Shown here one piece after another: positions 18,546 to 25,477 of a DNA stretch of 64,000 nucleotides. Source of the DNA: JAHDHW01 sp965277415 (lineage in GTDB: Bacteria; Bacteroidota; Bacteroidia; Chitinophagales; Saprospiraceae); the NCBI GenBank assembly GCA_965277415.1, contig CBDICS010000002.1, forward strand, positions 1 through 64,000, given 5' to 3'. Under the pieces are notes generated by a model, which saw only the letters and a program-made list of their open reading frames with translations, was not told the origin of the DNA and did not search any database. Each line of letters begins with the position of its first letter. The first letter of the stretch is position 1. The translations under genes were made by a program, and so were the position numbers.

Positions 18546-19101
18546 AAGTCCATAGGTTCAAAAAAATGTTAAGAATGAAATTCTTATTCCAATACAAAAT
18601 TATCCGTGTCTTCATTAGACGATTTACGATGATGCTCGAGGTATTCTTGAACCATTTCATCCGTTATATTTCCGGTACTCCAAACGCCATAACCAATTGC
18701 CCAAAAATGTCTACCCCAATACCGTTTTCTCCGTACTGGGAATTCTTCTTGTATTCGTCGAGATGTTCTCCCTTTCAATCGCTTAACAATATTACTTATG
18801 TTTTTCGACGGAGGATATTCAATATGCATATGGACATGATCCTTGCTTATTACTCCTTTAAGAACTTTTACGTCCTCAGTATCACAAATTTGTTTGATCA
18901 AATCTCGACATCGTATTTGTATGTCTCCTTTCAGAACATGATAGCGATATTTTGTAACCCAAACTATATGTGCCGTCAGTCTAGATACTGTATGACCCAT
19001 CCTTCTTTGTTTTTTCATATTTCAAATATAGAAAAATCAGCAGTAACTGAAAGTCTTGCACTGAAAGTGCATAGTTTTAACTAACGAATGAGACCAATAA
19101 A
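18525..19101 (-). mobile_element. IS200/IS605-family element, copy 2 (577 bp), nested in the IS3 element
   Basis: This is the same 577-base unit as 11275-11851 in the opposite orientation, from AACTCAACCAC to GACCAATAAA on the plus strand. It keeps both subterminal hairpins. No base difference from copy 1 was noticed by eye, and the encoded protein is identical. It interrupts the 3' end of orfB, so this insertion came after, or travelled with, the IS3 element. Confidence 0.92.
18584..19018 (-). CDS. tnpA: IS200-type HUH/Y1 transposase TnpA, copy 2
   Basis: Its 144 residues are identical to the copy at 11358-11792, including the HVH metal-binding pair and Tyr126. Nothing indicates inactivation. 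It is transcribed on the minus strand, opposite to the surrounding IS3 orfB and in the same direction as the CRISPR array, with its TATATTTG box four bases before the ATG. Confidence 0.95.
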   Translation of the reverse strand: MKKQRRMGHTVSRLTAHIVWVTKYRYHVLKGDIQIRCRDLIKQICDTEDVKVLKGVISKDHVHMHIEYPPSKNISNIVKRLKGRTSRRIQEEFPVRRKRYWGRHFWAIGYGVWSTGNITDEMVQEYLEHHRKSSNEDTDNFVLE

Positions 19102-19242
19102 TTTTAGATAAAAATCACCTGAAATTAATCCTGATTTTTACATTTTTTCAACCTGATTTTTTGTCCTGAATTTAATTCTTAATTAAGAGAAAAAGTGTCC
19201 GAGAATTAGGGGGTCAGACCAATCAATGCTGCAGATAATTTT

Positions 19243-19668
19243 GTTTCAATTCCAAAGTGGTTCGATTAAAAGTTTCTTTTTCAGTTATAGCTCGCTCCAT
19301 CCTTTTAAGTTTCAATTCCAAAGTGGTTCGATTAAAAGTCGAATAGCTTTTGATTTATTGAGTCTACCATAATTGGTTTCAATTCCAAAGTGGTTCGATT
19401 AAAAGGACGATTACTAATATTATCGATCATACGGACGTAGTGTTTCAATTCCAAAGTGGTTCGATTAAAAGAAGATTAATCGTTGCGGAAGCAAGCAAAG
19501 GTAAGTCGTTTCAATTCCAAAGTGGTTCGATTAAAAGATAGGGCTAGATAAATCCTTTGATATTTTCTCACATGTTTCAATTCCAAAGTGGTTCGATTAA
19601 AAGTATCGAATATTGCACCTTTATACAATTCTTTCGAAGTTTCAATTCCAAAGTGGTTCGATTAAAAG
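19243..19668 (-). CRISPR. CRISPR array, leader-proximal part (7 repeats, 6 complete spacers)
   Basis: Seven identical 30-base repeats start at 19243, 19309, 19376, 19442, 19508, 19574 and 19639, with spacers of 35-37 bases. The repeat is the same as in the left part, so this was one array. The right-most repeat borders the leader, so the newest spacers are at 19604-19638 and leftward. Left of 19243 is a 26-base partial spacer (19217-19242) running into the IS3 end. Confidence 0.98.
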
Positions 19669-19906
19669 CCGTTAAGCTCTATAGGTAAATGTAATTGATT
19701 TTCAGGGATTTACAAAATATCAAAGAACAGGTTTTAAGCCTTTTTTAAGTCGATGTCCAATACTATGTTTTTTACTGGAGATCGACGACGCTATAAAGGC
19801 CATTATTTAAGCTATTTGGGCGCTTCTTTACAAGCGCACGAGCGGATGATTAAAAAAAGAAAGAGATCGACGACTTATTAAGACGCTATTACATAGCCTC
19901 CATTTT
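19669..19906 (-). promoter_or_regulatory. CRISPR leader between cas2 and the array
   Basis: This 238-base non-coding stretch lies between the cas2 stop and the first repeat, at the side predicted to be the leader from repeat orientation. It contains the direct repeat GAGATCGACGAC at 19778-19789 and 19864-19875, and a GCGCTTCTTTACAAGCGC hairpin (about 19830-19847). It should hold the array promoter and the sequence that directs Cas1-Cas2 integration; which bases do so cannot be read by eye. Confidence 0.7.
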
Positions 19907-20170
19907 TCACAAAAAGCGATCAAGGCTATTCCGTTCTATTCCGATCACTTCTTTTTCTAACCAGCGACTATTTCTACTCGTGAAGATAATTAAACTGTCT
20001 TGTTGTTTGTTCATGATCTTTTCAGCTTCGACCTTCAATTCTTTTAGTTGTATTGGAGATAACTCTCCTTCGAAAACCGAATTTTGAATCCAGTTGAGGT
20101 ATCGACGACAGAGCTTTAGCATTTTTACTACTCTTCTTTCACCAATGTCATAAACTAATATTACGTACAT
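19907..20170 (-). CDS. cas2: CRISPR adaptation endonuclease Cas2
   Basis: From the ATG at 20170 the product has 87 residues, starting MYVILVYDIGERRVVKMLKL, with the conserved first beta strand and D8 of Cas2. The strand-turn NSVFEGELSP and a C-terminal strand follow. Cas2 dimers bridge two Cas1 dimers to integrate spacers. A GTG three codons upstream is in frame, but it overlaps the cas1 stop and gives a non-conserved extension. It is two bases downstream of cas1 and the last gene of the operon. Confidence 0.95.
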   Translation of the reverse strand: MYVILVYDIGERRVVKMLKLCRRYLNWIQNSVFEGELSPIQLKELKVEAEKIMNKQQDSLIIFTSRNSRWLEKEVIGIERNSLDRFL

Positions 20171-20172
20171 AA

Positions 20173-21180
20173 TTACCACCAGATTTTAAAGGCTTGATAT
20201 TGATCTTCTATTTTTAGAATATACTTTGCGATCTTATAGCATTCTAATTTTACTAAATGTTTATAACTCACTTTTCGTTTTAGGCTTCGGTGCTGAATCG
20301 TTTCTTTTAACCTTTCTTCAAAAGAGGTGATAAAGATTTTTCGGCCACTATCTTTGAGAAAACAACCGTTTAGCTTTCGTTCGAAATGATCTTTATTAAT
20401 CACTCGTTTATTGGCTAATTTAAAAATAGTTCGATCTACTAATATGGGCTTGAAAATCTCTGCAATATCCAATGCCAAAGAAAACCTTCTAGTGCCCGGC
20501 TCATGCAAAAAACTGATAGTTGGATTGAGTTGCGTATGGTAGATCTGATCCAAGGCTAAGGTATAACACATCATATTTCCAAACGAGATAAGTGCATTCA
20601 ATTCATTTGACGGGGGTTGCTTGGTTCTGTTTTTCATTTCAAAGCCATCTACTATATTTTCGAAAGTGCTGTAATAGACTTGGCGACAATTCCCTTCTAT
20701 GCCCATCAATTCAGGAACATTATCCGTTTGATCAATACTATATCGATAAGCCTCTAGTTGTTCGATAGCATGCGTCATTTCATGTTTGCGATTACTGTAA
20801 TACTTTATATTCTTAAGCATATTAAAACTAGCTCCCTGAATCAATTGTTTTGCAATATGCATACGTCTTTTGGATTGCATATAAGCCTTTGTTTGTTCCA
20901 CCTGCATTTTACCAGCCAGTAGATATTCCTTTGGTTGAAAGGAACCGGTATAATGTTCGTAGTAATCGAAAAAGTGGACAGGGATTCGCTTCCTTCCCAT
21001 AAAGTTATACAAAGCACTATTCGCATCAATGCTGCCAAAAATATATAAAGCTTCGACGGATTCTACTGGAAGATATTTAGGTTTAGTTTCATTCCCGAAT
21101 TGATCAGTTGCTATGAATTTAAACGTATTGTCCTTACGAGACATCCGTCCAGGATTAAAGAGGTAATAGGTTTTCTTCAT
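20173..21180 (-). CDS. cas1: CRISPR integrase Cas1 (type I-B clade)
   Basis: The 335-residue protein starts at ATG 21180 (MKKTYYLFNPGRMSRKDNT); an upstream in-frame start lies across the cas4 stop and is unlikely. It has the N-terminal beta domain, then the helical catalytic domain with E162 (GIEGNCRQVYY), H226 (FLHEPGTRRFSL) and D238 (LALDIAEIFKP), the metal-binding triad. Together with Cas2 it inserts new spacers beside the leader. It starts five bases after the cas4 stop, so cas4-cas1-cas2 form one adaptation block. Confidence 0.98.
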   Translation of the reverse strand: MKKTYYLFNPGRMSRKDNTFKFIATDQFGNETKPKYLPVESVEALYIFGSIDANSALYNFMGRKRIPVHFFDYYEHYTGSFQPKEYLLAGKMQVEQTKAYMQSKRRMHIAKQLIQGASFNMLKNIKYYSNRKHEMTHAIEQLEAYRYSIDQTDNVPELMGIEGNCRQVYYSTFENIVDGFEMKNRTKQPPSNELNALISFGNMMCYTLALDQIYHTQLNPTISFLHEPGTRRFSLALDIAEIFKPILVDRTIFKLANKRVINKDHFERKLNGCFLKDSGRKIFITSFEERLKETIQHRSLKRKVSYKHLVKLECYKIAKYILKIEDQYQAFKIWW

Positions 21181-21185
21181 TGCTT

Positions 21186-21686
21186 TTATTCTGTGTAACA
21201 AAAATCATAATAGGCACATTTTTTACAAATGCCTTTTTTTATAAGAGGTGGACAGGCTGCTCTGTTAATAAGTTCCCTAACCTTATTTTCCCATTCGGGA
21301 ATTAGTTGTCGATCCTCATCCGATAACCATATCTCTTCGGTTATTCGTAGTTTGGGGTATTCCAATATTCCATGCTGAACAGCTATGCCATTGCGTTCCA
21401 AGACGAAGAGGTAATATTTGATTTGGGCGATATGTGCAGATTCTTTTTTGTTAGATTTTTTAATTTCTCGAACAAGCGCTTTTTGAGGATCATAATGGTC
21501 TATCTTGATGCCGTCGATTTCGAGTTGTTTCCATTTGTTGGCACGTTGGCTATAGCTATTTTCGTCAATGAGTTTGCCTTCGGTCACGAGGTCAGAAGTG
21601 TGCTCCATGCTGAGGCCATTGGCGAAGAGCCAGAGCTTTCGATGGCAGAGGTGGAGGTATTGGATGTGGGTGCCGGTGGGGTGCAT
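21186..21686 (-). CDS. cas4: CRISPR-associated exonuclease Cas4
   Basis: The 166-residue protein carries Cys14 (YLHLCHRKLWLF) and the C-terminal cysteines C154, C157 and C163 (GICKKCAYYDFC), which hold an iron-sulfur cluster. It also has the RecB nuclease motifs LVREIKKSNK (E74, K76) and QIKYYLF. Cas4 trims prespacers and helps choose PAM and orientation. The length is normal for a stand-alone Cas4. Its first 16 codons have a diverged second copy at 22905-22955 directly after cas7, so the original cas7-cas4 junction appears to have been rearranged. Confidence 0.95.
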   Translation of the reverse strand: MHPTGTHIQYLHLCHRKLWLFANGLSMEHTSDLVTEGKLIDENSYSQRANKWKQLEIDGIKIDHYDPQKALVREIKKSNKKESAHIAQIKYYLFVLERNGIAVQHGILEYPKLRITEEIWLSDEDRQLIPEWENKVRELINRAACPPLIKKGICKKCAYYDFCYTE

Positions 21687-21705
21687 GGTATTATTTTTTA
21701 AAGTA

Positions 21706-21736
21706 GATTTGCTGAATTTCCAAAATTTAGTAAATC
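21706..21736 (+). repeat. REP-like palindrome upstream of cas4
   Basis: This 31-base imperfect palindrome (arms GATTTGCTGAATTT and AAATTTAGTAAATC) is about 20 bases upstream of the cas4 start. It matches, inverted, 29 of 31 bases of 22240-22270 inside the neighbouring RAYT gene. REP palindromes are the usual substrates of RAYT transposases. Confidence 0.6.
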
Positions 21737-21808
21737 TTAGATGTTCTTAATTAAACCTAGACTTTCAAAGATTAGATCCTAATTAAAATCCTTAACCTAT
21801 TCTCTACA

Positions 21809-22600
21809 CTATTCCTCAATAATCAATTTTTGTAAGCACTTCCAATCTTCCACATACGCTTGATGAGCATCCTTGAATTTTTCAAGGCCATCAAACCAAT
21901 CCAAAACAATGTTCTTTTTCAACATAGTCGATTTTTTAGATAATACGGTATTATAAGAACTCCAGGGATAAGCTTCGAGTTGACTACAGTAATGATGATG
22001 TATACCGTTTCGATGAATATAGATTGCGACTCCTTTACAGTTTTCTTCTCCTTCTACCAGTTCCCTTCTGAATATTTTTTGAAACAAACTTCCATTTCTT
22101 TTTTCTTGAACATTAATAGCTTTGGAGTAGCCTAATAAAAATCGTCGAAATCGTTCCCGGACTGCCCAAAGGGCTAATTTATAGTGTAGATCTTCTTGAG
22201 TGATTGATGATGATAGTAGGCTTCGGTGTTTGGTGTTTAGATTTACTAAATTTTGAAAATTTAGCAAATCCGCTACTGCTGGATCATTAGCCAAAACGTT
22301 CCGATCAAGCTGTGGAAAAAGTTTAAAGAAGAATGTTTTATCGATATTAGAAAAATGTTGACTTCCTGCTTCTAATATACTTTCTTGTGATTTTACTTGC
22401 ACCAGTAAATGAAAATGATTAGGCAGCAAACAATACGCAAAAGTATCCCAATAGTCCTTCATGTACTCGGCATACTTTTTTAAAAAATAGGTATAATTTT
22501 CTGATTTATAGAATATAGGTATTCCGCTGTTTCCTCGATTATAGATATGGAAAAAGGATTGGGGTGTTAATGGTCTTGTCGTATTGTTTATTGTTGGCAT
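21809..22600 (-). CDS. REP-associated tyrosine transposase (RAYT, Y1 family)
   Basis: The 263-residue protein shows the RAYT plan: SFFHIYNRGNSGIPIF (16-31), the HUH pair H62-F-H64 in LLPNHFHLLV, and YIHRNGIHHHYC followed by YPWSSY near the C-terminus, which resembles the canonical YIHxNP...WSSY block. It is larger than IS200 TnpA and unrelated to the TnpA copies above. Residues 111-121 (DLLNFQNLVNL) are encoded by a REP-like palindrome lying in frame. The gene sits inside the cas operon between cas7 and cas4, same strand. Confidence 0.85.
   Translation of the reverse strand: MPTINNTTRPLTPQSFFHIYNRGNSGIPIFYKSENYTYFLKKYAEYMKDYWDTFAYCLLPNHFHLLVQVKSQESILEAGSQHFSNIDKTFFFKLFPQLDRNVLANDPAVADLLNFQNLVNLNTKHRSLLSSSITQEDLHYKLALWAVRERFRRFLLGYSKAINVQEKRNGSLFQKIFRRELVEGEENCKGVAIYIHRNGIHHHYCSQLEAYPWSSYNTVLSKKSTMLKKNIVLDWFDGLEKFKDAHQAYVEDWKCLQKLIIEE
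22240..22270 (-). repeat. REP-like palindrome embedded in the RAYT coding sequence
   Basis: This stretch is a palindrome (GATTTACTAAATTTT / AAAATTTAGCAAATC) and is the inverted counterpart of 21706-21736, with two mismatches. It stays in frame and encodes DLLNFQNLVNL; the same peptide would be read from the plus strand at the other copy. Confidence 0.6.
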
Positions 22601-22904
22601 AAGGGGAGTATTAAAAATGGATTAGATGATTTTAAGAAAGAGGTAGTATGGCTGGCTTTAACTATTTTTTCAAATCAAAGTCTCTTCGTCAAATAACCTA
22701 CTCTCATTTTCATTTTTATTTAGGCCTAATTCTTCACTATACTTCTTTTTTAAAACATAATAATTGATTTCAATCGGAGTCCCATCATACTTTGGATGAG
22801 GAAGAATAAAAACATCTTTTTCTAAATCTCCATCAGACATCCATCTTCCAAACCAGTTTTTACGGATTTGCACTTTCAATAATTCTGCGCCTATAAAGTC
22901 GAAT

Positions 22905-22955
22905 TTATCGGTGGCAGAGGTAGAGGTATTGGGTGTCGGTGTCGGTGGGGTGCAT
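22905..22955 (-). pseudogene. Truncated duplicate of the cas4 start
   Basis: Seventeen codons read MHPTDTDTQYLYLCHR and then stop, against MHPTGTHIQYLHLCHR in intact cas4. In the aligned 43 bases up to the ATG on the plus strand, four differ. Similarity ends where the intact gene continues into KLWLF. It lies 44 bases after the cas7 stop, where cas4 would be expected in an undisturbed operon. Confidence 0.75.
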
Positions 22956-22963
22956 CGTAAATT

Positions 22964-22993
22964 ATGCTCCAAGTAAAAAACTACTTGGAGCAT
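22964..22993 (-). terminator. Hairpin directly after cas7, possible terminator or attenuator
   Basis: A perfect 11-pair stem (ATGCTCCAAGT / ACTTGGAGCAT) with a T-rich loop starts six bases after the cas7 stop. No T run follows it on the minus strand, so it may stabilise the 3' end or reduce read-through into cas4-cas1-cas2 rather than end transcription fully. Confidence 0.5.
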
Positions 22994-22998
22994 TTTAA

Positions 22999-24054
22999 TT
23001 AATTTTTTACTAATTGATCTTCATAATTAAATGAATTCAACAATGAAGTAAGATGATTTTTAGCTTCTTTTAAGGCATTTTTATTTTCTATGTTCGTTAC
23101 CAAATAACCAGCAGCGGGTAGTGTGACAAAAGTTTGAACTCCATCTAGTTGTTCTTCAATAATTGGTCGTGCTTTATCATCTTCTGTTAACTTTGCTCTA
23201 ATACTACTAGCTATTTCGTTAGCATTATTACTAATTGTTAAAGCAAGCGTTTCCATTAAGCTAAATGTCCTGGATTGATTAGATGTAATTTTCCAGTCGA
23301 TAAGAGCAGTAACTAAAGAAGGTATCCATTCTTTTCTTATATGTTTTGGAGCTGTAAGGCATTTACCGAAAACATTTTCAGTCTCACTCCATCCTGCTTC
23401 TCTTAATTGAATTTCTACTTCACTTGAGATTTCAGGTTCTAGTGAATTGATTGTAATTGAAAATAACCTTCTTAAATCAATAGCAATATCTTGAATAAAT
23501 AAGCCTGATGCTCTTGCTGCCGGTGGAATCCATTTCCTGCTTAAACTTCTATCTTTACCTTCAAGTAATATTGTTATTTCTTCATCAGTTAAAGCAATTC
23601 CTTTTTCATTTCTTACAATAACATTACTATTTGGTTTATCGCTTCGATCAAAAGATTGACTTTCTTTTGTAATACCAGCTAATAAGGGATGTAAAGCTCG
23701 CATAGCAGAAATAGATAAAGGACTCCTTCTTTTCAGTGTTCTCTCTTTACCTCCTTTAGCTGCTTTCATCCAACCACCGAAAAGTTGATCTGCGAAAGAA
23801 GGATTACAAGTGGCATAAACTTCTCCTTCTTTTAATTCTCCTTTTTTATTTACATCAAATAAAAAGGTAGTTGGAGAACCTTGAGTATTTAAAACTCCAT
23901 TTAATGAATCAATTAAAGAACGTTTAATCTGTTGTCCACTTGAATATGGAATACTTTTTCCAAACTGTGGGTCGTAATAAGTTTTTTGTCCATTTTCAAC
24001 ACAGAACACCGTATGTTCTGCTCGTTTGAGGGTCCTTACATAAATAGTACTCAT
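22999..24054 (-). CDS. cas7: Cas7-family backbone subunit (type I-B Cascade)
   Basis: The 351-residue protein lies where the Cas7 backbone gene is expected. It starts MSTIYVRTLKRAEHTVFCV and has a long Gly/Ser-rich middle with repeated strand-turn elements and no catalytic motif. Features such as GGWMKAAKGGKERTLKRRSP and RSLSRKWIPPAARASGL are compatible with the Cas7/Cst2-DevR RAMP group, which coats the crRNA. The start is clear: 18 bases after the cas8-like stop, with an A-rich leader. The assignment rests on context and general appearance rather than a diagnostic motif. Confidence 0.7.
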   Translation of the reverse strand: MSTIYVRTLKRAEHTVFCVENGQKTYYDPQFGKSIPYSSGQQIKRSLIDSLNGVLNTQGSPTTFLFDVNKKGELKEGEVYATCNPSFADQLFGGWMKAAKGGKERTLKRRSPLSISAMRALHPLLAGITKESQSFDRSDKPNSNVIVRNEKGIALTDEEITILLEGKDRSLSRKWIPPAARASGLFIQDIAIDLRRLFSITINSLEPEISSEVEIQLREAGWSETENVFGKCLTAPKHIRKEWIPSLVTALIDWKITSNQSRTFSLMETLALTISNNANEIASSIRAKLTEDDKARPIIEEQLDGVQTFVTLPAAGYLVTNIENKNALKEAKNHLTSLLNSFNYEDQLVKN

Positions 24055-24072
24055 GATTTTTATTTTTATTTT

Positions 24073-25473
24073 TTAAGAAATACGTTCTTGATAAGCGTAA
24101 TCAAACTTTAGTAATAAAACGAAATAACTAAAATCTTCCTTGCTCATAAAATGAATTCGATCGCGGAGGGTTTTTATTTTTTCAACAACATCCATTTCAA
24201 CAGATGAATCGTCTACAATTTCAATAAGTGCTTCTAGAAAATCATTTTTCCGCTTAGTAGCGAAAAGCTTCTTCTCAATTAAATTTTTTCTATCTGTTTT
24301 TCTTGCACTTTCTCTATATTTGACTAGAGAAGCTGCAATGTCTCGGGTATAGTCCGATATTTCTGTTTTATTTTTTGATATCATAGCAATTAACCATGTT
24401 TTATAAGTTTGAAAAGTAATTATGTTTTTATTATCTTTTTTTAATAGTTCTGTTTTTCGATTACTGAAATCATCATCGGATTCATTTTCATTTTTGTTAA
24501 CCTTAGGTTTAGTCAATTTTAAATTTGAAATATCAGCAAAGTATTTTTTTAAATTCTTTGGCTCTAATGCTTGTAAACCAATATTTCCTAGTTCACAAGC
24601 CCTTTTGATATGTTTTCCTAAAAGCATTTCAAATTCAGACTTATTGATTTGATAATTTTCTTTACCCCAAAGTTTTTGATAAACTTCTTGAAGTCGCCTT
24701 CCACTCCGAAGTTGAAATGGTATAAAACCAATTGTTTTATTGGTTTGTCCCAATGAAAAGATATAGGCTATTAAAGATAGAGAAGGAATTTTGTTAGATA
24801 GACTAAAAAATAATTTTGACCATGCTACGGTTTGAACTTCAATCTTATTTTCATTTCTTGAAAATATATTCTGCCTCTCCAATTCAGCAAAGTCGAAATC
24901 TTTTCTATATCTTTTCTGAAATTTATATGTTAACCATTGTCCATTCCATGTAAATAATTGATTGGGCCTAAGCTTTTCTAACACAGGGTCATTTAAATAT
25001 TTTCGATAAATTTTCCACCCTTTGAAAGTGGCATAGGTGATTTCAGGATGGTCAAATAATAAAGCATAACCACCCGAAACATTTAAGCTGAGAGCTGCTC
25101 CAATCCAAGAAAAATACACATCTTCGCTTTTAATTAAAATTTCTAAATCTGTTACAGCTCCAGAAGTAGTAGCAAATTCTTTTATTTCTGATGCAGAAGC
25201 CCCTAGGGCAATACTAGCATCTCGAAAACCATTTTCTACCTTTTTATAAAACTCATTTTTCTTTTCCTCCCTTTCTGTATCGCTTAATAAATGAACTTTT
25301 TGTTTTCCTTTCATTTGTACAAACGGAGAATTCTGAACCCACAACAGATATTTCTTATTGTCAAAAAATAAAGGATGTAATACTTCGTCAAAGAAATTTT
25401 TGGAAGAATAATTTTTATTTTCTCTCCTATTGTATTCCTTTAAAAATGTTTTACCGACAGTTGCTGTAAACAT
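24073..25473 (-). CDS. Cas8-like large subunit of the type I-B effector
   Basis: The 466-residue protein sits between cas3 and cas7, four bases after the cas3 stop. It begins MFTATVGKTFLKEYNRRENK, is mixed alpha-beta and becomes Lys-rich and helical towards the C-terminus (KSARKTDRK-like segment). No nuclease or zinc motif stands out. By position and size it is the large subunit that recognises the PAM, of the Cas8b/Cst1 type, but these proteins are very divergent and sequence alone does not prove it. A fused small-subunit-like helical C-terminal domain is plausible, since no separate cas11 gene is present. Confidence 0.65.
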   Translation of the reverse strand: MFTATVGKTFLKEYNRRENKNYSSKNFFDEVLHPLFFDNKKYLLWVQNSPFVQMKGKQKVHLLSDTEREEKKNEFYKKVENGFRDASIALGASASEIKEFATTSGAVTDLEILIKSEDVYFSWIGAALSLNVSGGYALLFDHPEITYATFKGWKIYRKYLNDPVLEKLRPNQLFTWNGQWLTYKFQKRYRKDFDFAELERQNIFSRNENKIEVQTVAWSKLFFSLSNKIPSLSLIAYIFSLGQTNKTIGFIPFQLRSGRRLQEVYQKLWGKENYQINKSEFEMLLGKHIKRACELGNIGLQALEPKNLKKYFADISNLKLTKPKVNKNENESDDDFSNRKTELLKKDNKNIITFQTYKTWLIAMISKNKTEISDYTRDIAASLVKYRESARKTDRKNLIEKKLFATKRKNDFLEALIEIVDDSSVEMDVVEKIKTLRDRIHFMSKEDFSYFVLLLKFDYAYQERIS

Positions 25474-25477
25474 ATTC

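Larger units (their letters stand above)
17232..19216 (+). mobile_element. IS3-family element inserted in the CRISPR array and carrying a nested IS200
   Basis: Imperfect inverted ends are seen at 17232 (CAACCCCTTAAATAGTTGG, then ACAC) and, on the opposite strand, ending at 19216 (TGACCCCCTAATTCTCGG, then ACAC). Between them are orfA and a -1-frame orfB, the normal IS3 plan. Removing the IS200 copy at 18525-19101 leaves about 1.41 kb, a usual IS3-family size. No 3-4 bp target duplication is apparent. The ends were set by aligning the two inverted repeats and may be off by a few bases. Confidence 0.85.
22670..22993 (-). pseudogene. Orphan ORF fused to cas4 remnant, probable gene fragment
   Basis: The frame runs 107 codons from an ATG in the hairpin after cas7. 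Its first ~30 codons are simply the cas4 remnant read in another frame (CTPPTPTPNTSTSATD), so only the last ~78 residues (from FDFIGAELLKVQIRKNWFGR) look like real protein. That part contains WMSDGDLEKDVFILPHP and a Lys/Glu-rich tail. I do not recognise the family. It looks like the 3' end of a gene brought in by the rearrangement between cas7 and cas4, and may not be expressed. Confidence 0.5.

Noticed and set aside
18518..19084. 188-codon plus-strand ORF across IS200 copy 2 (also 11292-11810 minus at copy 1)
   Set aside because: It is antisense to tnpA and contains no protein family features.
22670..22993. Annotating the whole 107-codon ORF as a functional gene
   Set aside because: Its first ~30 codons are the cas4 remnant in another frame, so an intact natural gene is unlikely.
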